Of a stretch of 64,000 nucleotides of DNA, positions 12,965-24,173 are shown in pieces (positions within the stretch are counted from its first letter, which is position 1; every line of letters begins with the position of its first letter). The notes below the pieces were generated by a model that saw only the letters and a list, made by a program, of their open reading frames with translations, had not been told where the DNA came from and ran no database searches. The translations under genes were made by a program, and so were the position numbers. The DNA comes from Punica granatum (lineage: Eukaryota > Streptophyta > Magnoliopsida > Myrtales > Lythraceae): positions 21,436,001-21,500,000 of the forward strand of contig NC_045131.1 of the NCBI RefSeq assembly GCF_007655135.1. The letters run 5' to 3'.

Positions 12965-13060
12965 GTTATCATCATCATCATTATTATTATTGTTGTTGTT
13001 ATTAATTTTGTTGTAGTTGTTATTTGGGATAAAAATAGCGATAATATTAATGGAATAATA
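12516..13060. repeat. Two-copy direct repeat (about 273 bp) with ATT microsatellites
   Basis: The unit beginning ataattg.tggggagattatg and continuing through ttcatcgactcttcgt and aagaatattatt occurs at about 12528 and again at about 12801. Each copy runs into (ATT/ATC)n tracts (12660-12760 and 12935-13015). Divergence between copies is visible but modest. Confidence 0.7.
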
Positions 13061-13189
13061 ATAATGAGGACAAATAATAATAATAATTTCACTAAATTTA
13101 CTAATTTACCAATCTATTAGATGTATTTAATTTTGACTCTTCGGACTTGTACGATGAGAGGCAAACATTTGTTCAATGAGTGATTGTCA

Positions 13190-16100
13190 CTGTCAGCACC
13201 CCATTTTGGTTCACTTGCTCCAGGACAGGACATCAGCAAGGCTCCCGACTAGGATTCCAGAACTCTAACAAAAATGGCGAGGGCAATATATGGAGTTTTG
13301 CGGCACACACAGTTGGTTTCGAAGAATAAGACACGACTTATCAAAATTCCAACCGAAGGCAGTGGACAAAGAGGAACTCACATCTCTGTATCATTTCTTC
13401 GGTGAGTACGACTATCTTCATGGATCCCAGAACCAAGTTCGGTATTTTTAAATCAACGTTTTTAAATCAACACAAAAATCACATCGAGAGCCCATTCGAG
13501 CAAAGAGATAAAATTTGTGGGAACTGGGGTGCCCAAACAGTGAATACAGCAGCTTGAGCATGGGATTCAACGCATCATATCACGATCAATATTGAACCTA
13601 AAAAGGGTAAATCTACATGCTTGACCTAGGAAATCGAGTTAGGTTCGATTTGACGGGTCACTCATCTCGAGATTCAATATGGAGAGGGAGTTATGAATTT
13701 TTTAGCACACTATGTGCAAAACAGTGAAACCTGGACAAATTCTGCTAGTCGAGAGAGAAAATCCATATAAAATTCAATTCTTCGTATTTTCAAGAATAAC
13801 CAATGTCAATGGATTCCCGATTCACTGAAGATTCAGAAATCTTTTTAAAAAAAGATATGTTTTCGGCTAGATTAGTACAGAATTGAAGAACTCCTCACAA
13901 ATCAGGACGAAATCCCCCGGTTTTGGACAGCTGTTGAAGAAAAATTGTTTCGGGTATTTTCTGAGGTCAAACGATCTTCAAATTTTACGAGGATGTGCCT
14001 AACTCGTGTAGGGATCAAGAAAAAATATCAGAGAGACCAAAAGGCTCATGAGAAGTTCAGAAAAATTTCAGATATTCAGGTCATCCCTAGGGACCACTGG
14101 TCACAGCTCTGCTTCTTCTATTTTGGCTGAGCAAGGTGGAGTGTACTGCACCCCTTCCCCTTTTCCCCACGCCATCTTCTCCCTTTGCAACCCTTTTCTT
14201 CACATTTCCAACCGCTCACGCCATCCCGCTGCTGGTTCTGCTGCTATGGATTTTTTTTTCTTCCAATGATCTTCAGGACGGGATCAACAGGATCAGTTTT
14301 CTTTTTCTTTTTTTCTCTCTTTTTTTTCTCTCCGCCTTTCCCTCATCTAGACGGCACCATCCTATCACCCCTAGCTTCTCTAGAGATCAGGGGTCTTGTT
14401 GCATGTCCGAGCTCCAGAGGACGAACCTCCGGCTCCCTTCGAACTCCCCGCTGCTGTCTGAGTTGCTTCCTCGAGCTTCCTGAGCTGGTCATTACTAAAA
14501 TGTCCTCCTCGACTCCTCGTTGTCTCTGTGCTGCTGCTGGGCCTCTCCCCTCGCCGCTGTGCTCCCATTGAACTTCCCTGAGCTACTGTCCATGTCCCAT
14601 GGAGCTCCCCAAGTTACCTTGGCTGCTGTTTAGCTCTTTGTCGAGCTCCCCTTAGCTGTCAAATGCATCCGAGCTAAGTCTCATACTTTGTTTCCCTTCC
14701 CCGTGCTTACTCTTGTTGTTTTCCTTTTCAGTTGGTTCCATTCTTATTCTGCCTTTGTTTGTCTCCCCTTTCGCAGTCACATCAACACCCACAAAGCCAC
14801 TACATTGCTTTGCTATCCCCCCTTTGAGATTCCCAAGTTGCTTTGCCGATGTATTAAGGGATATCCAAAGGTTCACGTGGTTCCTCCCTACATTGGCTCA
14901 GGAGAGTTACGGAATCTCGGACTTAGTAGCATGCATAGGGTCTCATTTGGACGGTAATAATGTGAAATGAACGTTTGTGGACCGTGTCGATGAGCGAGAT
15001 TATTCCAAACCCGGTTTTAAAAAGTTTTCAATCTGTTTCAGTTCAGTCCATGCGATCCTTTTCCACGTTTTCCAAATCAGCCCTAAACTTTCTGATCCGT
15101 TTCAATCAAATCCTAAGCCATTTTCAGTAGTTTCTCCCAGCCACTGAACTTTCCAGATGATTTAGATCAGTTCAGAAAACTTTTCAATCTGTTTTAGTTC
15201 AGTCCCTGCTACACTTTTCACTTTTTTCATATCAGCCCTAAACTTTCAAATATGTTTCAATCAAATCCTGGGCCATTCTCAATATTTTCCGCTCAGACAC
15301 AGAACTTTCCAGACGATTCAGATCAGTCCATAAAACTTTTCAATCTGTTTTCAGTTCAGTCCTGCAACTCTTTCCATTTTTTCAAATCAGCCCTAAACTT
15401 TCAAATCTGTTTCAATCAAATCCTGGGCCATTCTCAATATTTTCCGCTCAGCCATAGAACTTTCAAGACGATTTAGATCAGTCAATAAAACTTTTCAATC
15501 TGTTTCAGTTCAGTCCCCACGACTCTTTTCATTTTTCCAGATTAGCCCTAAACTTTCAAATCTGTTTCAATCAAATCCTGGGCCATTTTCAATATTTTTC
15601 GCTAGCCATAGAACTTTTTAGATGATTCATGTTAGTCCAGAAAACTTTTCAATTTGTTTCAGTTCAGTCCCTGCGACTCTTTGCACTTTTCCAAAGCAAC
15701 CCCCGACTTCTGAGCTGTTCCAAATCAGTCCATGGGATTTTGGCCAAATTTTCAAATCAGCCCCAGCTCTTTTGAAATTATCCAATCTAATAATAAGGAC
15801 TTTCAACCTATCTAGATTGAGTCCCCGACCGACGGATATGTACGTCCTTTTAATACGTTCTTATCTCGTTTATTACGCGTACGTGACGTGGCGATACGAG
15901 TTTTTTTTTTAATGTTTCTCCGCTTCTATGAGTCAGCGCCGTTTTATCGATTCCGTTAATATTATGTTTGTGTATGCTTGCATGTTTGCATGCGTTTCTC
16001 ATGATCATGGTGGCGCCGACTTTGTAAAATATGTGTTATAATCGCGATTGATATGTGATTGCATGCAATCGTATTTTTCGTTTGGCATTGATCGGATGAT

Positions 16101-16870
16101 AAATCATAAATTAGACACGTTAGTTTAGATACTCGCATGGATTTGGGGCACCGGTGACTATCTTGGGCCCACGGGAGCCCAAGAGCGTATTGGCCTCCAT
16201 AGACCGAGTATTCTTGACTCCTGAGGACCCGTCGTGGTTTTCGTATCGCAAAGCGTTCCATTAACCCCTTTGCATTCGAGACTTAGAGCCACAATTATTA
16301 ACAATTCCACAAAAGGGAAGATGGGACGCGTAACTTGACTAAGTAAATCACTCGGCTTAAATAAATCGCACGAACTAGTTATTAATTTGTAATCGCGTCG
16401 ACGAATCACGAAACGTCGGAAACGCCCATTTTAAAACCCACAATTTCGAAAGCATCGAGACATTTAACTCGCGTAGCATGGGCATCTAGGGAATGCTCGT
16501 GCGCCTTGACTCAAGTCCGGGCCCAATTTGAGGCGGCTCGGGTCGGGGTGTATGAACGTTCCTCAAACCACTCCCAAGTAGAACGATCGTTTTCTCAGCT
16601 CTCTCGGGGTCAGCATGACCTTGACGGACCCAAGGGATCGATCGTCACCGGCTACCGATTTTCAATAGTCCGCGTCACGTGATCTCAAATTTTGCATGAA
16701 CACTTCACATACCTTACAGTTCAAGGGCATAATCGTCTTTTCGTGAATTGCCGACTCCTTAGGCATTAGGGTGATCCCAAACACTTCGATCCATGGTCGG
16801 AGACGGGCAGCCCGTTCGGGTGCAAGTGTCATTTGCATAGCCCACTTCATCCAGTTTCAGTGTTTCCGTC
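13190..16870 (+). mobile_element. Long non-coding LTR-like block (5' part), copy A1
   Basis: It starts near tgtcagcacccc, which resembles the TG-starting ends of Ty3/gypsy LTRs (inference). It contains a pyrimidine-rich stretch (14140-14860), a 155 bp tandem array (15027-15790) and then a module at 16290-16870 that recurs at 20900-21400 on the same strand and, reversed, at 61130-61680. No reading frame encodes retrotransposon proteins. Frames at 14136-14571 are biased CT-rich translations. Its continuation after an interruption is at 19430-20450. Confidence 0.5.
15027..15790 (+). repeat. Five-copy tandem array, period about 155 bp
   Basis: The phrase cttttcaat.tgttt.agttcagtcc recurs at 15027, 15181, 15337, 15492 and 15646, giving spacings of 154-156 bases. 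Each unit also has cagccctaaactttc, tttcaatcaaatcctgg and gaactttccagatga words. The last unit decays into related sequence up to about 15820. Nucleosome-scale subrepeats of this kind are common in LTRs of large plant retroelements. Confidence 0.88.
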
Positions 16871-17129
16871 ATCCTACCGTGCTAGTGATGGATATGGGCT
16901 ACTGTTGAGAGGTGATAAAAGAGAGGGAAGGTGTTGGCAATAGTGATGGGCAAAGGATGTTTGAGAGTGAGGGAGTGATCTGGGTGGTGATGGTAGTCGG
17001 TGAGAAGGAGAGGAGATGGTTGTAGGTGACGGTGTTGGAGATGGATGGTGTGGTTTAGGGACGGTAATGAAAAGAGTTGTGTTTATGCTGAAGCCGCGAG
17101 TGAGAGTGACCGAGAGAACGAGATAGCAA

Positions 17130-17130
<1 letters not shown>

Positions 17131-17218
<88 letters not shown>
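17131..17218. repeat. Compound (GA)n(TA)n microsatellite
   Basis: About 16 GA units are followed by about 27 TA units. Such a tract is highly length-variable and would be polymorphic between individuals. Confidence 0.95.
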
Positions 17219-17219
<1 letters not shown>

Positions 17220-18596
17220 TAGATAGGATGATGGTGAGCTGCTGCCTTTGATGTGGTTAAGAAGATCACAGAGAAAGGAAGATGAGATATGGCGATGAGG
17301 AAGACAGAGAGAGGAGGAAAAGAGAGCTGGTGTGTTATGTGTATGTTTGCTCGAGAAAGAGAGAGAGTAGGAGAGAGAGATGAAGAGGTTGGAGTTGAGG
17401 TAGTGGAGAAGGATTGTTCCACATGTCAAGGAAGCCTACACAAATGTCCACTTCAGCACTTAACAGCGCCACATCTGCAATTTCCGTCGAAAATGGATGG
17501 TGGTGTCACGGTCTGATAGATTTGAAACTAAACCAGTAACGTTAGGATACCTCAGAAAAAAAAAACTAAGATAAAACTAAGAAAAAGTGTAAGTGTTGGG
17601 AGACAGAGCACTATTTTCCCTTTTAAAAGAAAAAAATATTATTGCAAGCAAACTAATTTAATGATACCAATGTCATTCGAAAATGAAATTATTAATTTCA
17701 TGAAATTTTTTATTCATAAATTTAATGTATACAACTAACATTTGGAATTTAGAATCCCACATCTAAAATATACATCTGACATTTGGAAATTAGAAGCTCG
17801 CAAAACAATATTTTTAAAGTAAAAATAAAATTAAAAATTAGTAAATGCGTGAATAGATCCATGATAAATCGTTGTAATATATTATGATTAAATAGATATA
17901 TAATTCGTATTGGATAAGACAATTAGTTACAACATTATTATCGAATTATTTATATTTAGTCTAATGTTTTTGAAAATTATTGTTTTAAATTCAAATTAAT
18001 CAATGTTCTTATTAATAAATAAGAATATTTTGTTAAAAATGTGAGTAATTCCCATAAAAATGATATGAGATATGTAATAATAAACTCGTGCAACACACGG
18101 GATAGAAGACGAGTGTATAGTTATGTCGAAAGAAAGACATGAAAATAATCAATTAAAAATCAACAAAATTTGATAAGATAATGATGCTCAACTTTCGCAA
18201 GCAATGATGAAAAGAGTGGAAAAATTTAACCCCTAAAAAAAAGGCATCGTGAGCAATGGAGAATCTTATAAAAGAAATGCAATATATTTAGAAAATGAAA
18301 TTACGATTGGATAAACAAAAATAAAAAATAAGATATTAGTTCTTCACAGTGTGTCTCCATCGCAAAAATAGAAACAAATGCTTGCAAGGAAAGAGAAACC
18401 AAACCCAGTTGATTTGAAAAGTGAGGTACAAAAAGCAGAATTACTCGGTTTCACTGCAATATTAAATGGACCCTTAATTGGATAATCAAATATCACCAAA
18501 GTATATAAAAAATGGTGTCATATGGTAGCGCATACATTCTCCTCATAATAGGTAGAACTTGTTCTCTACACCATTTTGAACCTCCTAGATTGGCTT

Positions 18597-18755
18597 GTGT
18601 GACAGATTGAAAGGTATAAAGTCGTCCACAATCTCACCGTATTCCACAAAGAAAGTCATAAGGGATTTTATAGTAATGTTTGGAGGCAGTCCCCCAATAA
18701 ATATTTTCTTAGTATTCGTTATAGTCTGATGCACTGGTGGACCAACTAGGACTAC
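18597..18755 (-). pseudogene. RRM (hnRNP-like) exon fragment
   Basis: The minus strand encodes TNTKKIFIGGLPPNIT and then a weaker FFVEYGEIVDDFI, the start of an RNA-recognition motif with its RNP2 strand (KIFIGGLP), as in the second RRM of plant hnRNP/RNP1-type proteins. The RNP1 strand that should follow (RGFGFV-like) is not in frame, and a stop appears soon after. The flanks carry no further exons that I can read. It is most likely a transduplicated or relic fragment inside repeat DNA. Confidence 0.55.
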
Positions 18756-19429
18756 GTTCACCTATATATCAATGAAAATAATAATCAACAAATAATAATT
18801 AATTGATTTTTCAATCATCAATAAAAAATAAATATATGTTTCAAAAACATAAAAGCAATGGTGTAAATGACAAAATAATAACCAAATCGATGAACGTTGA
18901 ACATGGCCTTGGCCAAGAGAGAAAAACCATTACATAAAGTCTCGAGACAAAAAATAGAAAAAAGAAAACAAAATGAGAATTCATTGAGCAACTTATATAC
19001 CAACCTCTTGATCAAGAATCACATGGTTTTTTTTTTTCTCTTAAGGCTTCCTTAGATTGAGATGAGTCATGGAATTGTAGGAATACGTATGGAAGTTTTT
19101 TGTGCTCCAGGTGGTTGACGATTAACCCGGTATTTTTACCCATTTATAATCTATTGTTTTATAAATAAATATAAATATGGTTCCTGATGTTAGTTGTATG
19201 CCCTAGAGTCAATATATATAATTGGATAATTTCTATTTATGTTTATGATATTTATTCTGTTTTCATAAATCGTTTATGTTTAATAGAGTAAGTCCCTTAA
19301 ATACTTGGAAATGCTTCGTTCTCAAAAAGTTAAGAATATGAGAGACGAAGTATTTTGATACAGGTTTCTTTAAATTATTCGCGATCAAATGATCCTATGC
19401 CCAGAAAAATCTGAAATTTTGTACAAGAC

Positions 19430-20450
19430 CTCATAATTGGCTAATCATGTAAACACGGCCTTTGAAATATGACTTGTCTGTATTCACTTGTTTTTTTATC
19501 TGTTTTTATCTGCTTATATTTGTTTTTATCTGTTTATGTCTGTTTTATCGCGGTTCAAGCCCGAACCCATATGATACGTCGTGCACAGGGTCCAATGCCC
19601 CCAAAATCCGTTGATCATGGGTCCAACGCCCATTCGCACTGAGCGTGTGCAACGTGAGTGTGAAATCGGGTCTTGCCTCGACTTACTACTTCGCTCCTAG
19701 TAGTGTCTATGTGGAAGACGACTCGGATCAGGTAGGTAAGGCGTGGTTGGACATGACCCGGGAGCTCGACCGATCCCACGGCTATCAAGAGAGCCAAATG
19801 ACTCTCCTGTTATCCGACGGTTCGGTTGGACCCGACCCCCAGCTTTCTGAGCCCGCGTTGCCTTAATTTTGGTTTCGGCCATTTAAAACCACGCGATGAG
19901 CCCATGTGGAATATTAGGCCTAATATAAACTAACCGGGTCCATGTACTGTATCGCATCTGTATTTTGTATTTGTTCAAGAGTCAATTGTAAGGACGTTTT
20001 TCTGTATTTTCATTGTAAGGATCCCGGTCGGTGATCATACGGTCTGAGCGCTTCATCAAAGTTACGGTGTCAAAACGGATGAGGAGTGTGCAACCTAATT
20101 CACGCAGTAAATGAAGTAAAACGGCAAACCCTAAACAAATAGAGTACCAAAAGGGTGTGCGGGATATATGCGCGCACGTAATAGAACCCCCGAATCTGGA
20201 ATTTTCGGTTCCGCAAGACCAATACCTTAGCAACTAGGTATACCCCATACCCCTAGGCCCGGGTAGCTTGACGATCCTCGACCTTCGGGTCGTAAAATAG
20301 CAAGTGGCAACTCCTTCTCACGCGTGTCCGTCACGTGTCCCCACGGGAAGGTGGACACTCCCAAGCTATGCGATAGAGCATGCATGCGGGCCCCGACGAG
20401 ACGAAATTCGGATCCGTACGATGGCAATACCGACTTTTGTTAAAATCGTG
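19430..20450 (+). mobile_element. Long LTR-like block, copy A1 (3' part)
   Basis: Modules appear in the same order as in the other copies: a Tg-rich stretch (tctgtttttatctg), the gcccgaaccca...ccaacgccc block (19560-19640), the ggatcccggtcggtga block (about 20020), the gtgcgggatat...gcacgtaa block (20150-20180), gaccttcgggtcgtaaaat with agtggcaactcc (20280-20310) and finally gggccccgacgag (20390). The ggtcgtaaaat...gtggcgactcc arrangement resembles the ends of Tat/Ogre-type LTRs; that assignment is an inference. No coding capacity. Confidence 0.55.
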
Positions 20451-22660
20451 TTATTTATCATGTTTGTTGTTTGAGCATGCGAGAAATGATTCGAAACGAG
20501 ACGGGGAAATCTCGTGGAACTCGATTCCTCGGCTCTCTCCAAGGGGAAGTGGCCGAGAGTTTCATGGACTTATTTGGGTCCCATGAGACTTCCTCTTCCC
20601 GATTTAAGTTTGTTCTCAGATTCCGTGTAATTTGCAATTTCAATAACATCGCAAACCTCGCATAAAAAATTATCTTTTCCAAGCAATACGCATGGATTTG
20701 TAATTCGATGACTCTTTCGGGCATATTAGGACCCGAGGGTGTTTTTGGTCATGTCGACCAAATCATCCTCGGTCTTTCTTGACCCGTCTTGGTCGTCGAA
20801 TCATGAATCTTTTTCAATATTAATGCATTCGGCAATAACCTTAAGCATTAATTTCACGAACGGGTTAATCGCGACGTTCACACGATTAATTCATTCAATT
20901 TTAACAACTTTGCACGAACTGGACATTAATTTGTAATTCGCGTCGACGAATTACAAAACGGTGTTAATGCCATTTTCAAAACTCGCATACTTTCAAACCC
21001 GAGACATGCAATACGAAGTACATAAACATTTAGGAGAAACTTGTGTGTTTTGACTTGAGTTTTACCTGATTTCAGGTAATTTAGGTTGGAATACGGAAGT
21101 TCCTTTTAGACCACTTTCGGATAGATCGACTAAATCTTTGGCTTTTATAGGGTTTTCGCATAACCCTGAAAGATCCAAGGAATTGGTTGACGCCGGTTAC
21201 AGGCCGAGGTGGCCCGTATTGCGTTGTTTCCCTTTTCTGAAAACAAATTTTCAAGTCAAGGGCAAGAATGTCATTTTGTGATTTGGCGACATCCTAGGGT
21301 TAGTTTGACAGAAACACGACGGTATCGGAATGGGAACGGGCTACCTGTTCAGGTGCAGGTTCATCTGCATAGTCCTTTTTATTCCCATTGATGAGTTTCT
21401 ATCATCTTAGCATAGTTTAAGGTGTTAGTCAAGTATCCTGCATCAAAACACAAGTACCTGACTAATCATTTCACTCGACTTAACCAAACGCTAGAAAATG
21501 GTTAGGTGAAACTCTAGGTTCCAAATCTAGAGTGAAAACACAAGTTTTGGATGAATTCAGTGTAACTTCAATGTCACACTACCGAATCACTGTAAAAGCA
21601 ATTCACGCACATGAGACTTGACTACGGACATCCGATATGTCAGGTTCTCAAACCAAAGCCGAATGCTAAAATGTTAGCACGCGTTTGTTTATCTAGAGTA
21701 GGACTTGCATGCCAAAATACCCTGAATCAACAACTTGTTAAAACACGTACACTTGACCATAACAAACACTTTGTCTATTATTAACATGTTGCGTGTTATC
21801 TTCTGTACTTGTTTGTTATGCGGGTCGAGCCTGATTCCTAGGACGAACATCACAGGGTTCAACGCCCTAATTATCACTCACAGGGTCCAACGCCCTATTC
21901 AGTGAGAGCGCATATCGAGTTTGAGTTCTTAGATTTTTTCCTAAATTCACGATGAGTTGGAGCGGAATAATAACCGAACGCGAGTCGATTGGAATTCGAC
22001 CATTTGTAATTTGTATTTATTGTTTTCGAGAACATTGTAATGATTTTACTTTGCACATTCATTCTGTAAGAATTCCAGTCGGTGAGCGAATGGTCCGAGA
22101 GTCGAATTAATCAAATCGGTCTAGTGCTTGCCCAAAGGAAAGTAAATCCAAGATCTCGCGGGTCTAGTTCACGCAGGGATTCAACCTTAGTGGTTCGATG
22201 AACTGTAACGCAAGATTGTGAACCAATTCCCCAACACACGGGTTTACTTCTCTCTCGGCTTCCTGACCAACATCGTTTAATTCGTCAAATTTCTGGTATT
22301 AAAATGTGCGAGCCGAGTGCAACTTAATTCACGCGGTAAATAATTAAAATGCAAGCCTAACAAACCAGAGTACTCAAAGGGCATGCGGGATATAGGCCCG
22401 CACGTAACGTGAACCCCCAAACTCGGACTTTTCGGTCCTGCACGGACCAATGCCTTAGCAAAAACTAGGTGTTTCATACCCTAGACTCGGGTAATTTATC
22501 GGCCCTCGACCTTCGGGTCGTAAAATTATAAGTGGCAACTCATTCTCACACGTGTCCGTCACGCATCCCCGGGAAGGTGGACACTTCGAAGCCGCGCGAT
22601 CCAAAAGCGCGCATGCGGGCCCCGACGAGAGTCCAAATTCGGGTCCATACAACAATCAAA
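20451..22660 (+). mobile_element. Second tandem copy (A2) of the LTR-like block
   Basis: From about 20900 the modules repeat in order: cgcgtcgacgaattac (20940), the block ending gaacgggctacctgttcaggtgca (21340), the gtcgagcctgattcc...ccaacgccc block (21820-21890), attccagtcggtgagc (22070), gcatgcgggatatagg (22380), gaccttcgggtcgtaaaat (22510), and gggccccgacgag (22617). Two same-strand copies a few hundred bases apart could be LTRs around a gutted interior or a tandem from unequal recombination. No protein remains. Confidence 0.55.
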
Positions 22661-23655
22661 GGAAAAAAATACTAAGCGGCAAGGGTAATTTTGGAAGAAA
22701 ATTTGGAGAAACAATGTAAAGGTTGTGCTTTTGAATTCAAAATTTAAATTTCTTAGCATCGGATTATTGAAAATTTTAAAAAAAGATTCTTGGCATCATT
22801 GTAATTAGAAATTTTTGTAGAACTATTTTTGCATTTTCATATTCATTACTTTTTTTTCCCTACCAACTATGTAAAGAAATTATCGTCAAAATTCCAATTA
22901 GGTTTATTTGTAATTCATATTGGCATGTATTGGATTTCCTATCTATATTACATTATAGTGAACTAGGCATAGTGAGAAGACAAAGAAGATTGAATATGTT
23001 GGTGCGACGAAAGTTGAAAATGATTATACGATGCAGTGATGTTTTGAAACTATAAGTCGGCATGAAAAAATAGGATAAACAAACCTTTGATGAAGGGCTA
23101 ACTCAGTTGAAATGAAATAGTAAAAGGTCTCTGGCCATAATTTGAAAGGGTACTTATTGAAAAGTCATGAGTCACCAATCTATAGGACAATTAAAGGAAA
23201 AAAAAGTAATAATCCATGGGGGTATTTTAGGAAAAAAGAGTTGGAGAAATAGTGTAAGAAGGTTATGCATTTATATTTAGTATATAAAGTTCTTAGCATC
23301 ATATTAATGAAAAAATAATTTCTTAGCATCATTTTAATGAGTAACTTTTGCAGGACCATTTTTGTATTTTCATATTCATCACTCTCTTTTTTCACTCCAA
23401 CAATGTAAAGAAAATCTCATCAAAATTCCGATTAGTTTATTTGTAATTCATGTCAGCATGTATGAGATTTCCTATCTATTACATCATAGTGACCCACACA
23501 TAATGATAAGATAAATAAGATTGATGTGTTAAGGCAATGAAAGTTGAAAACGAACATATGACTTAGTGGAGTTTTGAAACTATAAGTCGATATGAAAAAA
23601 TTGGACAAATATACTTTTGATGAAAAGCTATCTTAGTTAAGACAGATGAAAGGCA
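22652..23655. repeat. Two-copy direct repeat, period about 536 bp
   Basis: Unit 1 (about 22652-23120) and unit 2 (about 23189-23655) share caat.aaaggaaaaaaa, ttcttagcatc, gtttatttgtaattcat, agtgtttcctatctat-like and gaaactataagtcg words in the same order. They are clearly diverged, so the duplication is old. No gene. Confidence 0.75.
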
Positions 23656-23751
23656 ATGAAATATCAAATATGAGAGATGAATAGGAGCTAATAATTTATA
23701 TATATATATATATATAGTGAAAGTGTGCGAGCAAAAGTCACGAGCCGAAGA

Positions 23752-23889
23752 GGTGTAAGAAAAAGTTATGAGGGTACATGGGTATTTTTGAAATAATGAA
23801 AATCGGTGAAACACCTAGGAGGGTCAAGAAAAAGTCATGAGGATACATGGGTATTTTTGAAATAATAAAAATTGGTGAAACACCAAGGA
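23752..23889. repeat. 69 bp tandem duplication
   Basis: Two adjacent 69-base units share aagaaaaagt.atgagg and tacatgggtatttttgaa, with few differences. They lie just after a (TA)n tract near 23698-23716. Confidence 0.85.
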
Positions 23890-24173
23890 GAGTCGTATTT
23901 TTATATATAATATAGATATAGATATAGATGTAGATATTACATATAGATATAGATATATACTTAGATATATCACATATGTGTTTGTAGATTCTACGTTAAA
24001 ATATGGAATATCAGAATTTATCTTATATATGGACTTATTTTAGGAAGTGAACAACATAAAATATTGAGGGAACTTGATAATCATGTGCACAAAAGCAGTA
24101 ATTGCGGTGCAGTTACGTGTGCATTCTCCAAACACCACGGTACGGAGGACTACTCGATAACCCGTGCATGCAA

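Larger units (their letters stand above)
16871..19429. other. DNA inserted between two modules of LTR copy A1
   Basis: In the opposite-strand copy (59640-61520) the modules ending at 16870 and starting at 19430 are only about 300-400 bases apart; here 2.5 kb separates them. The insert holds a (GA)n-(TA)n microsatellite at about 17131-17218, AT-rich sequence and the RRM fragment. Open frames over the microsatellite (16874-17429) are low-complexity artefacts. Confidence 0.5.

Noticed and set aside
14136..14970. Overlapping frames of 74-128 codons as genes
   Set aside because: Three frames are open at once because of the pyrimidine-rich LTR-like DNA; none shows a domain.
15027..15790. CRISPR array
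   Set aside because: Units are about 155 bp, contiguous and without unique spacers, in a plant nuclear genome; it is an ordinary tandem repeat.
16874..17429. 182-codon frame with Tyr-Ile repeats
   Set aside because: It is a translation of the (TA)n and (GA)n microsatellite.
18080..18105. Helitron end (gtgcaacacacggg hairpin)
   Set aside because: There is no CTRR motif at the right distance in either orientation.
19140..19420. A separate LTR beginning near gtatgccctagagtc
   Set aside because: Resembles LTR sequence loosely, but no second copy, primer site or polypurine tract was seen.
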